From assembly GCF_052324685.1 (NCBI RefSeq), contig NC_135228.1:16568611-16632610 (forward strand): a DNA stretch of 64,000 bases, given 5' to 3'. The notes under the pieces are model-generated. The model ran no database searches. It had not been told where the DNA came from and saw nothing but the letters and a program-made list of their open reading frames with translations. The position numbers and the translations under genes are program-made. The DNA is from Brachyhypopomus gauderio (taxonomy: Eukaryota > Chordata > Actinopteri > Gymnotiformes > Hypopomidae). Positions 9,167 to 20,338 of the stretch are shown here, in pieces. The number at the start of each line of letters is the position of its first letter. The first letter of the stretch is position 1.

Positions 9167-10775
9167 GGGGACAAAGGAAAATCAAAACCCTCTTCTTACA
9201 TAATGAGCCGAAGGGCTACCCGGATACATCATCTGCGTCAGGAGCTTTGCACCCTCAAGAAGCAGTATAAGGCTGCAACTGAGGAGGAGAAGCAACCCTT
9301 AGCACAACTGAAGAACATCCTGTGCAAGAAGTTGATGAGTCTTCGCAGAGTAGAGTGGCACCGGAGACGGGCAGAGAGAGGGCAAGGAAGCGAGCGGCTT
9401 TCATCGCCAACCCCTTTGGCTTTACCAAACAGCTGCTAGGGGACAAGCGCAGTGGCCGGCTTGAGTGGTCTCTAGAGCAAGTAAACCGCTTCCTCCAGGA
9501 CACTGTGAGTAATCCTCTGAGAGACCTGGAACTGGAGCCCAACAACGCTCTCATCAGCCCAGATCTCCCAACAACGGAGTTCAACCTGAAGGAGTCAATC
9601 CTGAAGGAGGTTGAAGAGGTCATCGAGAGGGCCCGCTCGGCGTCAGCAGCAGGCCCCAATGAAATCCCTTATCTGGTATACAAGCGCTGCCTGGAGCTTC
9701 TATGGCACCTATGGAGGATCCTGAAGGTGATTTGGAGAAGGGGAAAAGTGGCCGACCAGTGGAGGATTGCTGAAGGAGTTTGGATCCACAAAGAGGAGAA
9801 CTCACGAGACATCAGTCAGTTTCATGTAATCTCACTACTGAGTGTGGAAGGGAAGGTGTTGTTCAGCATAGTTGCACCAAGATTGATTGAGTTCCTCCTC
9901 AAGAACAGCTACATTGACCCATCAGTAGAGAAGGGAGGGATCTCTGCTCTTGGCTGCCTGGAACACACTGAGGCCATCACGCAACTCATCAGAGATGCCC
10001 ATGAGAACAAATGGGACCTAGCTGTGTTGTGGTTGGTCCTGGCTAATGCCTACGGGTCCTACCACACAAGCTGGTTGGGCTTGCTCTCCATCTCCACCAT
10101 GTTCCCAGTTAGATCAAGGACCTCATCCTAGATTATTACAATAACTTCAGGATGAGAGTTACTTCTGGTTCAGAGACATTGGACTGGCATCATATTGGGA
10201 AAGGGATAATTACAAGTTGCACCATCTCTGTTGTCCTCTTCTCCCTAGCCATGAACATGGTGGTCAGGTCAGCTGAGGAGGAATACAGAGGGCCCCTGAT
10301 CAAGCCAGGTGTGCGACAGCCCCCATCAGAGCCTATATGGATGACCTCACCATAACAACTACATCGGTCCCAGGGTGCAGGTGGATCTTGCAAGGGTTCG
10401 AAAGCTCATCACCTGGGCAAGGATGAGTTTTAAGCCCTCCATATCACAATCTATGGTGCTGAAAAAGGGGAAGGTGATTGATAAATTCCGCTTTTCCATC
10501 TCAGGAACTGTCATCCCAACGATCACAAAACAACATGTGAAGAGCTTGGGGAAACTCTTCGACTCCACCCTGAAGGACTCAGCAGTCATCCATAAGGCCA
10601 GCTTAGAGCTTGGAACCTGGCTCACCAAAGTAGACAAGTCTGGCCTGCCTGGTAGGTTTAAAGCCTGGATCTACCAGCATTCAATCCTACCTCGCATCCT
10701 GTGGCCCCTGTTGATTTATGCAGTCCCAATATCCGCAGTTGAGTCCCTACAGAGGAAAATCAGTGGCTTTCTTGT
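9167..10775 (+). pseudogene. HERO/R2-like retrotransposon, 5' and RT part (unit 2)
   Basis: The best-preserved piece of this family in the window. One frame of 269 codons (9322-10131) runs from the basic N-terminal region into RT, with the AGPNEIPY, IHKEENS and SALGCLEHTEA regions. The palm continues in other frames: the YMDD-type catalytic motif is visible at about 10330-10345 and the thumb at 10375-10770 (FKPS, SLGKLF). Frameshifts at about 10060 and 10320 and a stop make it inactive. It breaks off at about 10775 within the connector. The missing tail type (zinc knuckle, nuclease) resumes at 25257, and I infer that both are halves of one insertion. Confidence 0.72.
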
Positions 10776-10934
10776 ATGTCACATGGACTTATTTGACAAT
10801 GAAGATATGTTGTACTTTACTATATTGGGAATTGAGTGATTGTTGAGGCAGACTGAATATTTTGAGTTAGAAAATGATAAAAAAAACAGAATGTGTTTAA
10901 AATAATTGCTTCTTGGGTGTTCTAGATCTGGTTT

Positions 10935-11127
10935 GGCAGTTATGGCCTGGTGGTTAGGGAAGGGGAAGTGGTTAGGGAACTGGTCTTGTAACCGGAGGGT
11001 CGTGGGTTTGATCCCCAGGCCTGAGGCCATGACTGAGGTGCCCCTTAACCCTCAATTGCTCACTTATATAAAAATGAGATAAAATGTAAGTCGCTCTGGA
11101 TAAGGGCGTCTGCCAAACGTAAAATGT
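10935..11127 (+). mobile_element. tRNA-derived SINE, second tail type
   Basis: The head is GGCAGTTATGGCCTGGTGG with GTCGTGGGTTTGATCCCC (B box) and a small internal duplication of GGTTAGGGAA. Instead of the long body seen at 1200 or 43743, the head is joined to GAGATAAAATGTAAGTCGC, TCTGGATAAGGGCGTCTGCC. That tail matches the short dispersed repeat that hosts the LTR element at 26741. It shares this tail with the SINE at 41137. Confidence 0.72.
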
Positions 11128-11239
11128 TTTTAACATTACAAATAAGGTTTGCCTCTTCCAATGGTTTTTAGTCTGTTTTTGATGTGTGAATCTGATATAC
11201 ATCCTGATCAAACAAAAAAGAATTTAGAATGTTCCAGAT

Positions 11240-11475
11240 TTTAAATTTAACCACCTACTACAACCCACGAAGCAACAGGGTTCATAGTGCTTTTATTTAG
11301 AAAAACGATACGCAAAATGAAGCAGTGACGTGGCCGATGTAATGCGAGGCCTCGTTTGTTACTGATCACGTGATTTTGCTCAATATGACACAAGCTCCGA
11401 AGCGGGGCTTCATCGGACACGCCCCTTTTTACTCGGTACACGTCTCGAAGCCTCGCTTCAGATGTCCCATCACTA
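11240..11475. other. Possible DNA-transposon end abutting the gypsy LTR
   Basis: No gene is present. The stretch is rich in CGAAGC/GCTTCG motifs and ends AGATGTCCCATCACTAG directly against the LTR. That ending resembles a hAT-type terminus (CTAGTGATGGGACA on the other strand). No partner terminus or target duplication was found, so this is tentative. Confidence 0.3.
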
Positions 11476-11476
11476 G

Positions 11477-11944
11477 TTACCAGGTTTCCTGTATACCGGA
11501 GTGTACACTGTGCTCACTGTTCATGTGGGAGGCTATGGTGGGGTAGGTCAGTGTTTTTTTTTTTTTTCTTTTGTTTGTAGCCTTGTTTTGTTGTATAGAT
11601 GTTAGGAAGGAGGTGGGCATCACGTTTGTATGTTTGTTAGGTTAGGGGTTTTGTTAGGTAGGGAAGAGTTTTCTTATATTTCTTTCCTTGCTTTGATGCC
11701 GCCTGTGACCCACCGTAGCCAGACCTGTGTATGTGGTATGTGCGTGGTAATTGGGCATTGCCATCTTTAGCCCGTTTTGAGATATTACGACTTATGTCTA
11801 GACTTCTGTCTATGTACATCTGGTTTGTGTGTTGGCTCTCTGGACTAGTAAAACATCCAGTTGCTCTCAGCTTGACTCTGTGCCGTGTATTCCACCCTAC
11901 ACCCAGTGACAACCCTGTGCACCCATAGAGAGGGGGACGTAACA
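11477..11944 (+). repeat. 5' LTR of the Gmr1-type element
   Basis: Starts TTACCAGGTTTCCTG and ends GACGTAACA, with a 14-base T run near 11555. The ends form an imperfect TTAC/GTAA inverted pair rather than a clean TG...CA. It pairs with 19517-19984. The four differences lie at about 11714, 11744, 11831 and 11905. Confidence 0.9.
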
Positions 11945-11946
11945 AG

Positions 11947-11964
11947 TGGGGGCTCGTCCGGGAT
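11947..11964 (+). promoter_or_regulatory. Primer-binding site complementary to tRNA-Pro
   Basis: TGGGGGCTCGTCCGGGAT lies two bases after the 5' LTR. It is complementary to the 3' end of tRNA-Pro (its CCA included), the primer site also known from murine gammaretroviruses. Minus-strand DNA synthesis of the element would start here. Confidence 0.88.
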
Positions 11965-12127
11965 ATCTGTATGCCTGTTACACTCCTCTAGGTCTTTTTC
12001 CATCTGTCCTAATAGTATGGGTAGCATTGTGGGCTTGGTGCTGTGTGAGTGAGTAGGTGGGGGATGTTTGTGGTACTGTGTTTGTGATATTGAGTATATA
12101 GTCTGCATCACTGGTTGTGGTCAATAC

Positions 12128-13516
12128 CATGGCTACATTTGATCTACAGACATTTATTGACACGATATCCCATGAAACGTTAGCGTCCTGTAAGAAGGAT
12201 GAACTACTTGCAATAGCTAGCCACTTTAATCTTACCGTGTCGAGGGCATTGCTAAAAAAAGGATATCAGGGCTTTGGTTACACAACGTCTGGTGGATGTT
12301 GGTGTTTTATGTGCACGTCAAACAGGTGATATCACGTCTGAGAGTCCTACTCTGTTACAGGAAGCACTAGTAACGGATGGTGGTGCTTCGCCATACAGGT
12401 GGCGAGTGAAGGTAGCCCCGTTCGGTCTGATGTGCGATGGGCTGCGTCAGGAGGTGCTCCAGAGGTACGAGCTGGTCTGCCTCCTTTTGATCCTGTTTCG
12501 CCTGGTTCCCCTAAGTTGTCTGATGATGGCGATTCATTGAGGGTACGAGAAGTTAGACTTCGATACGAAGTAAAAGAAAGAGAGGAAGCACGTAGACAAG
12601 AGTACGAGTTTAAGCTGTCTGTTCGCCGGTTGGAGTTGGAACATGAGAAAGAAATACGATTGCGTGAGTTGGAGCTAAGCACGATAGCGGCGAGTACACA
12701 TCAGCTTCACCCTCCGCCGTTTCCTACTCGTGTTGAGACCGTACCGAGTCCTGTTGGACCTGTGCCGATGTCACGCCAACCTCTTTTAGTCTCTCCCCCT
12801 GTAGGGCCAGCATACGGTTTTTGATGTGAGTAAGAACATTTCGTTGGTTCCTCCATTTCGTGAAGCTGAGGTAGACACGTATTTTAGTATATTTGAACGT
12901 GTTGCTTTAATGTTGGGATGGCCTACAGAAATGTGGTCACTATTGTTACAGTGCAAGCTAGTTGGTAAAGCTCAGGAGGTTTGCTCTGCTTTATCTTTGC
13001 AGGACAGCTTGCAATACGATTTGGTTAAAGCGTCGATATTACGTGCATATGAATTGGTTCCCGAGGCGTATAGACAGCGGTTTAGGAACTTAAAGAAACA
13101 GACAACTCAGACGTGCGTAGAATTTGCGAGAGAGAAGACGACTCTCTTTGATAAATGGTGTGCTGCAAGTAACGTTGACGGTTTAGAATCCTTACGCGAG
13201 CTGATACTGTTGGAGGAGTTTAAAAACTGCCTCCCAGATCGAGTGAGCATACACTTAAATGAACGGTCTGTCAACACGGTTGCCCAAGCAGCGATCATTG
13301 CTGATGAGTTTATCCTTACGCACAAGCAAAGTTTTAAACCTGTCTCTAATGTCTCGGAGAGAACTTCGGGGGCGAGCAGTAAACTGTCACGTACGTGTGG
13401 TTCTCCACCACGTACTGGAGACAAACGGGAGTGTCATTACTGTCATAAAGTTGGTCACATCGCTGCAAACTGTTTAACATTAAAGAGAAAACTGGAGAGG
13501 CAAAATTCACAGCAAT
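12128..13516 (+). pseudogene. gag of the Gmr1-type element (frameshifted)
   Basis: Gag would form the particle and bind the element RNA. Coding runs through three frames. A start region is at 12128 (MATFDLQTFI). A second stretch, 12274-12824, has a charged, Arg/Glu-rich helix (about residues 50-95 of its open part) and a proline-rich end. The third, 12826-13516, has a capsid-like segment (FREAEVDTYFSIFERVA, AFREKTTLF-like region) and one CCHC zinc knuckle, CHYCHKVGHIAANC, at about residues 203-216. The third frame resembles SCAN/capsid-type gag. The L2 insertion cuts it just after the knuckle; the reading frame that continues to 13809 is LINE sequence, not gag. Confidence 0.78.
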
Positions 13517-15640
13517 CAATCAATCAATCAAAGTTTATTTGTATAGCGCTTTTCACAACACATGTTGTCACAAAGCGCCTTACAGGATTTAAAAGGTTAA
13601 CAATACTACGGGTCCAGAACCCTAATGAGCAAGCCAAGGGCGACAGTGGCGAGGAAAAACTCCCTAAGATAGTGGGGAATAGGAAGAAACCTCGGGAGAA
13701 CCAAGACTCAAAAGGGAACCCATCCTCCATTGGGCGGCCCGTTAACACACAGATTACACAAAATACAGACAAATACACAAGTCACACACAAATCACACAA
13801 TCAGACTAAGTAAAGGTAAAAATGAAAGTTCTGGGTTATGATATTGTCACTGTAAATGTCTGTTGATGAACGCCAGGCTTTCATTCCGTGTCGGAGCAGC
13901 GATGCTGGTATTGTAGGCTCCGACTGCAATGTTACTCTCCAGGTGAACCTCGGAGAAAAGATACGAGATGTAGTAAATATGTAACAGATTAATCAAAGGC
14001 CAAACTAAACAGATGAGTCTTTAATCGAGTTTTAAACATTGAGACTGTGTCTGAGTCCCGAATAGAGGCAGGAAGATTATTCCACAATTGTGGAGCTTTA
14101 AAAGAAAAGGCTCTTCCACCTGCTGTGATCTTTTTGATCCTAGGAACAGTTAATAACCCTGCGTCCTGCGAGCGAAGTGAACGCGCTGGGTTATATTGTT
14201 CAATAAGTTCACTAAGATAGTCTGGAGCTAAGCCATGCAGCGTTTTATATGTTAATAAAAGTATTTTATAGTCAATACGGAATCTAATTGGCAGCCAGTG
14301 TAATGACGATAGTACGGGACTAATGTGATCAAACTTTTTAGTTTTTGTTAAAACTCGTGCTGCTGCGTTCTGAACCAGCTGGAGTTTGTTTATCGATTTA
14401 CCAGAACATCCAGCTAGGAGACTGTTGCAATAATCTAAACGAGAGGATATGAATGCATGGATTAGTTTTTCTGCATCACTAATATTTAATATGTTTCTAA
14501 TTTTGGCAATGTTGCGCAAGTGAAAGAACGCTACCCTAGTTATATTATTAATATGTGTATCGAACGAGAGATCTGGGTCTATTGTGACGCCCAAGTTCTT
14601 TACCTCTGCGCTGGGGGTTATAGTAAAAGAATGTAGATTCAATGCTGCATTATGTATCTTGTCTCTCGCAGCCCTAGACCCAACTATTATCAATTCTGTT
14701 TTATCGGCATTTAGTGCTAGAAAGTTACATGCCATCCAATGTTTTATCTCTTCTACACATTTCTCAATCTTACTGTTTGCGCCTAAATCATCGGGTTTTG
14801 CCGATAAATATAGCTGAGTGTCGTCTGCGTAGGAATGGAAACTGATGTCATGCTTATGCATAATTTCGCCTAAGGGTAACATGTACAGTGTGAATAGAAG
14901 TGGTCCTAGGACTGTCCCTTGTGGGACACCATATTTAACCTGCACAGATTTAGAGGTTTTATTATTAACACTTACACATTGGAAGCGGTCAGTTAAATAT
15001 GATCTAAACCAGGAGAGTGCGACTCCTTTAATACCTACTGTGTTTTCTAGTCTATCCAGCAAAATGTTGTGGTCTACAGTATCAAAAGCTGCACTAAGAT
15101 CCAACAGTATAAGGAACGAGACGAGCCCATTATCGGCCGATATTAGTAGATCATTCACTACCCTGAGTAAAGCTGTTTCAGTGCTGTGGTTTGGTCTAAA
15201 TCCTGATTGGAACTTTTCATGGATACTATTTGATTGGAGATAGTGGTTTAACTGATTGGAAACTGCTTTTTCTAAAATTTTAGAGATAAATGGGAGATTA
15301 GAAATGGGTCTATAGTTGGCTAAAATCTGCGGATCGAGATTCTGTTTTTTAATCAAGGGTCTAATTACGGCGCATTTTAATTGTTTGGGCATGTAACCTA
15401 GGTTAAGGGAGGAGTTAATCATATTAAGTAAGGGCCCTGCAGTGGCTGGGAGTAGGTCTTTAAATAGACGGGTTGGAACTGGGTCAAATATACATGATGT
15501 AGGCTTAGACGAATTAATCAATGTTGTGTGCTCTTTTTGCGATATAGGATTGAAGATATTTAGCTCAGTAATATTTTTGGATGCATAGTTACTAATAGCT
15601 GAACTACTGGGGTTGGATTGGACAGCAGACTGGTAGTTCA
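13517..15640 (-). mobile_element. L2-type LINE, 5'-truncated, inside the gypsy element
   Basis: A long minus-strand frame (13989-15662, 557 codons) encodes the RT half of an L2-clade LINE. It shows RPISNLPFISKILEKAV, QSGFRPNHSTETALLRV and LLDLSAAFDTVDH (motif A), GVPQGTVLGPLLF (motif B), and the YADDTQLY catalytic box. The C-terminal LHWLPIRFRIDYKILLLTYK signature is also present. The 3' end, at the left, is a TTGATTGATTGA tandem tail after the AGCGCTATACAAATAAAC region, typical of fish L2. The endonuclease half is missing, so it is a dead 5'-truncated copy. The first dozen codons (near 15640-15662) are host gypsy DNA read through. No clear target duplication was found. Confidence 0.85.
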
Positions 15641-15673
15641 GCCAAACCCATTGCTTTAACAAGTATCAGGGAT

Positions 15674-16558
15674 GTGAACATGGTTGAACAATGTGGGGAT
15701 TTAAAATCTGCTGTGGATTTGGGTTACAAGCCTTTTATGTTGCATGGTACGGTTTGTCTGGGCACGACAGACACTACCGTTGCTGTGAACATTTTAAGGG
15801 ATACGGGTGCGGCGCAATCTCATGTTTTATCGGGTGTTGTACGGCAACTACCCCATTCGTTTACTGATTCGTATGCTGTATGCAGAGGTTTAGGTATGAA
15901 ATATGTGAAGGCACCTCTACATTCACTTCGGCTAGCGTCAGATCTCGTTACTGGGACGTTTGATTTTGCAGCTTGCGACACACTCCCTCTGGACGGTGTG
16001 CACGTCATTTTAGGTAATGATATTGCGGGTGGAAAGGTTTTTCCGATATTAGAGATCACTAACACGCCTGCTATATCCCGTCAGGACGTTGAGTATGTAT
16101 ACCCTGCATGTGTTGTCACTCGTGCTCAGTCACGAAAACTACAGGAGGTTGTAGACCTTTCGGATTCGTTTATGGCCAGTGACTCGGAGGGGTTGTTTGT
16201 TTCGCCTACACCTGATGGTGGTAAGTCACATTTAGCTCAGTTCTTAGCTCAACCATTAGCGGTGGACGACAAGTTGAGTGCTTGTCTTACTCGTGAGAAC
16301 CTCATTACTGCACAACAGGCAGATACCTCCTTAGCTAAGTACTACGCTAAAGTGGAGGTGGATTCCAACTCGTCGGTGGGTTACTATCTTGACGACGGTT
16401 TGTTGATGCGCAAGTGGTCCTCGAGTGGGAATTTTGATTCACCGGCCGTTCACCAAATCGTCACACCTACAGTTTACAGGAAATGTGTACTCACTCTAGC
16501 TCATGACAACCCATGGTCCGGACATTTAGGAGTTACGAAAACGTATAATCGCGAATCC
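15674..16558 (+). pseudogene. pol part 1 of the Gmr1-type element: protease and integrase N-terminus
   Basis: The frame opens with an aspartic protease: the active-site motif RDTGAAQSHV lies at about residues 43-52, and the flap region with VILGNDIAGG at about 111-120. A linker (about 140-210) leads to the start of integrase, where AHDNPWSGHLG supplies the two histidines of the HHCC zinc site. The frame is cut by a stop at 16559-16561, just before the two cysteines (CRTCHVC, about 16607-16627), which lie in the next frame. Protease directly followed by integrase is the feature that sets this group apart. Confidence 0.85.
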
Positions 16559-16561
16559 TAA

Positions 16562-18325
16562 AGTATTTCTTTTGGCCTGCATTAAAGAAAGATGTCGCTG
16601 AATACTGTCGAACATGTCATGTGTGTCAGATTACTGGGAAGGCTAACCAGGTTGTTCCTCCAGCCCCACTTTGTCCGATTCCTGTAATGAGTGAACCATT
16701 TGAGCGTGTTATATTAGATTGTGTTGGTCCTCTTCCGAGAACACGATTAGGAAACCAGTTTTTATTAACCATCATGTGCACCGCGACGCGATTTCCGGAA
16801 GCCATTCCTTTGAGAAAGATAACTGCTCCTATGATACTTCGGAGTCTTCTTAAATTTTTTACCACGTTTGGTTTGCCCAAAGTGGTTCAGACTGATCAGG
16901 GTACGAATTTTAAGTCTAAACTGTTTGATCAGGTTATGAAGTCCTTGTCGGTACAACATGTGGTTTCAAGTTCCTACCACCCTGAGTCACAGGGGGCGTT
17001 GGAAAGGTGGCACCAGTCATTGAAATCTGCTTTAAAGCGGTTTTGTTTTGAGTCTAATAAAGATTGGGATGAAGGTGTGCCTTTGATGTTGTTCGCCCTG
17101 AGAGAAAGTGTACAAGAATCATTGTCTTTTAGCCCTGCTGAACTTGTGTTCGGACACACAGTCCGGAGCCCTTTGAAAGCTCTACAAGAGTCATTAGTGT
17201 CTGCAGATGAAACTCTAAAGCAAAGGTCTGTGTCTGAATATGTGCACGCATTAAGAGATCGGTTGTATAGGGCTTGGGACATTGCAAAACAGTCCCTACA
17301 GAAAACGCAGAAACACATGAAGGAGACCTATGACAGACGTGCTGTGTCACGTGAATTCCGTCCAGGTGATGAGGTGTTGGTTTTATTGCCTGTTCCAGGA
17401 TCATCCCTGTCGGCAGGGTTTTCTGGTCCCTATGTGGTACAAGACCGGCTTAATGACACTAATTATGTGATCCGTACTCCTGATCGGAAGAAGACGTCTC
17501 GTGTTTGCCATGTCAACAGATTGAAGCTCTATCATTCTAGGAAAACTCCTGACGCTCTTGCTCCTGAAGTAGTCCCGGTTGCCCTGGTGACTTCGTCACG
17601 TGAGACCTTACAAGATAAAGGTGATGAGTTATTACTGCACTCTCCATCAGTTGGTTCTGCCAGATTGCTTAATTCTCAGAGTTTGCTTGAATTGCCTTCT
17701 GTTTTAAGTCATTTAGCGGCTGATCAACAAGGTGATTTACTCCATTTGGTCAATGAGTTTTTAGATCTTTTTAATGATGTCCCTACTCAGACTAAATTGA
17801 TCCATCATGATATTAAACTGGCTAGTCCTGCCCCAATAAAACAGCATCCTTATCGCGCTAGTATGAGCAAGAGGGATCTTATGAGAAAAGAAGTGGAATA
17901 TCTTTTGAAACATGGATTCGCAAAACCTAGTATGAGCCCTTGGAGCTCACCATGTTTGTTGGTCTCTAAGCCAGATGGGACATATAGATTCTGTACTGAC
18001 TACCGGAAAGTAAATTCTCGTACGGTTGTCGATTCCTATCCTTTACCTCGTATGGATGACTGTATAGACAACGTTGGCACTGCCAAATATGTCAGCAAAC
18101 TAGACCTCCTCAAGGGGTATTGGCAAATCCCTCTATCGTCAGAGGCATCAGAAATCTCTGCTTTTGTTACTCCTGATCATTTTCTCCAGTACACTGTGAT
18201 GGCCTTTGGTTTTAAAAATGCTCCAGCGACGTTTCAGCGTCTTATGAATACAGTTTTAAGTTGTGTATCAAACTGTTCTGCTTATTTAGACGATGTCATC
18301 GTGTATACCTCGACTTGGATAGAAC
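16562..18325 (+). pseudogene. pol part 2: integrase core and reverse transcriptase
   Basis: The frame is open from about 16562, past the first Met at 16621. Integrase: CRTCHVC zinc cysteines, then the catalytic triad as ILDCVGPLP (D), QTDQGTNFKS (D) and HPESQGALERWH (E), followed by the C-terminal DEVLVLLP..FSGPYVV region. RT follows after about 100 residues: RYRASMSKRDL-like entry, SSPCLLVSKPDGTYRFC, VSKLDLLKGYWQIPL (motif A), FGFKNAPATFQRLM and the YLDDVIVYT catalytic box at about 18280. The frame then shifts, and the thumb continues in the 18326 frame. RT after integrase is read directly from the sequence. Confidence 0.88.
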
Positions 18326-19099
18326 ATGTCTGCTTTGCGTGATGTGTTTGACCGGCTTAGAAAAGCTGGACTGACCCTGAATTTAGCCAAGTGTGTGTTC
18401 GCGCAAGCCACCGTCTCGTACTTAGGCATGCAAGTAGGGAGTGGGCAAATACGGCCTAACGAGGCAAAGGTTGCAGCTATATTGGAATTTCCAACACCCA
18501 AGACTCGGCGTAGTTTGCGACGGTTCCTGGGAATGGCTGGGTACTACAGAAGGTTTTGTCGTAATTTTTCTGATGTCGTGGTGCCTCTGACTCGGATGTT
18601 GAGTCCTTCTGTTAAGTTTGAGTGGTCTCCTGTGTCTGAGCATGCTTTTACTAGTTTAAAGGTGTTGCTTACAGAGGCCCCTGTACTCGCTGCCCCTGAC
18701 TGTACTCGTCCTTTCATTCTTGAAGTGGACGCTAGTGATTCCGGTGCTGGAGCTGTTCTTCTCCAGGATGATGTGGATGACATTCGTCATCCTGTTTGTT
18801 ATTACTCACACAAGTTTAACAAACATCAGAGAAACTATTCGACAATTGAAAAAGAGACACTGGCGTTGTTATTGGCTGTGCAACACTTTAATGTTTATGT
18901 TGAGTCTTCTCTTTTTCCAGTTGTTGTGTACACCGACCACAACCCCTTAGTATTTCTGTCCAGAATGTACAACCAAAACCAACGGTTGATGCAGTGGGCT
19001 CTGTTGATCCAGGACTATCATTTGGAGATACGTCACAAAAAGGGGACGGATAACATCATTGCTGATGCCCTATCCCGTGTGGCGGAGACCATACAGTAG
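18326..19099 (+). pseudogene. pol part 3: RT thumb and RNase H
   Basis: This 257-codon frame continues RT (LNLAKCVFAQATVSYLGMQV) through the connection domain (RFLGMAGYYRRFCRNFS) into RNase H. The RNase H acidic residues sit in LEVDASDSGAGAVL (first Asp), YSTIEKETLALLLAV (Glu) and YTDHNPLVFLS (second Asp). The end motif is GTDNIIADALSRV. It is displaced by one base from the preceding frame, either a real disabling mutation or a sequencing error. The pol region ends here, so no integrase follows RNase H. Confidence 0.86.
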
Positions 19100-19516
19100 T
19101 GTCGAATGGGTGATGTCTTTTTGTATGTTTCTTCTCTTTTCGGGGGGTGTGTTACGTGCATGGAGTGCACGTTGTGTTTTCTTCTGTCTACACCCTTAGG
19201 TGCACTCGTTGCTGCTGTTGATCGCCCTCTGGCCGTGGACAATCAACATTGGCAAGCCCCTCCAATCCGGTTACAGTCCCACCAATCCGGTTATAGAAAG
19301 GCTCCCTCGGCTGACCAATGGGACACTGTGGAAGGCGGGCGTTCTGGAATAAATGATGGCTGCAAGGCCGGATGAGGGAGAGCAAGACACCTGATTGCTT
19401 TTTGATGCTGATGTTGTGTGGCTGATGTTGTGTGGCTGAGTGGTGTGTTGTGCAGAGTGTTGTGCAGAAAGCCAGCATTGTTCTAGTTGAATGCTTCATG
19501 TGTTGTGTGAAGGGGG

Positions 19517-19984
19517 TTACCAGGTTTCCTGTATACCGGAGTGTACACTGTGCTCACTGTTCATGTGGGAGGCTATGGTGGGGTAGGTCAGTGTTTTTTT
19601 TTTTTTTCTTTTGTTTGTAGCCTTGTTTTGTTGTATAGATGTTAGGAAGGAGGTGGGCATCACGTTTGTATGTTTGTTAGGTTAGGGGTTTTGTTAGGTA
19701 GGGAAGAGTTTTCTTATATTTCTTTCCTTGCTTTGATGCCGCCTGTGACCCACTGTAGCCAGACCTGTGTATGTGGTATGTGCATGGTAATTGGGCATTG
19801 CCATCTTTAGCCCGTTTTGAGATATTACGACTTATGTCTAGACTTCTGTCTATGTACATCTGGTTTGTGTTTTGGCTCTCTGGACTAGTAAAACATCCAG
19901 TTGCTCTCAGCTTGACTCTGTGCCGTGTATTCCACCCTACACCCGGTGACAACCCTGTGCACCCATAGAGAGGGGGACGTAACA
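19517..19984 (+). repeat. 3' LTR of the Gmr1-type element
   Basis: Same length as the 5' LTR with four base differences. It is directly preceded by the purine tract GAAGGGGG. Its right edge, ACGTAACA, abuts the A/T-rich tail of the minus-strand LINE at 19985. Confidence 0.9.
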
Positions 19985-20338
19985 AATATATATATATATA
20001 TAGAAAATATCAAATAAAAGCATTAACAACTATATGTCTTAGTCATTCAGCGTAGGGAGGCTATTTAAGTGCCTGATGGCGCTGCAGTATGTGCTGTTGA
20101 GAAAACGTGATGTTTTAGATGTTATGGCTCTCAACCTCCTACCTGATGGGAGGACGCTAAAGAAGGAGTTAGCTGGATGTGATCGATCATGTAGTATTTT
20201 CAGCCCTTTCCGATAGATGCGTGTTTCGTAAAATGCTAGAGATGTAGGGAAATTTGCAGCCAATGATCTTTGAGGCTGTGCGAAGTACCCTGTCTACCTG
20301 CATCCTCTGCTGGACCGTGGAGTTGCCATACCAGACAG

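Larger units (their letters stand above)
11477..19984 (+). mobile_element. Ty3/gypsy LTR retrotransposon, Gmr1-type pol order
   Basis: A full-length element has 5' LTR 11477-11944, 3' LTR 19517-19984, primer-binding site, gag, pol and polypurine tract (GAAGGGGG before the 3' LTR). The LTRs are the same length and differ at 4 positions by my count, so insertion was recent. Within pol the order is protease, integrase, RT, RNase H. Most gypsy elements have integrase last; integrase before RT is the hallmark of the Gmr1 group first described from cod. An L2 LINE (13517-15640) sits between gag and pol. Frames are broken in gag, at about 16560 and about 18320, so this copy is not autonomous as read. 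No target duplication is visible: the left flank ends CACTAG and the right flank is the A/T tail of a LINE. Confidence 0.88.

Noticed and set aside
13524-13809. Extension of the gag frame after the zinc knuckle
   Set aside because: From about 13517 the sequence is the 3' end of the inserted L2 LINE; the continued frame is accidental.
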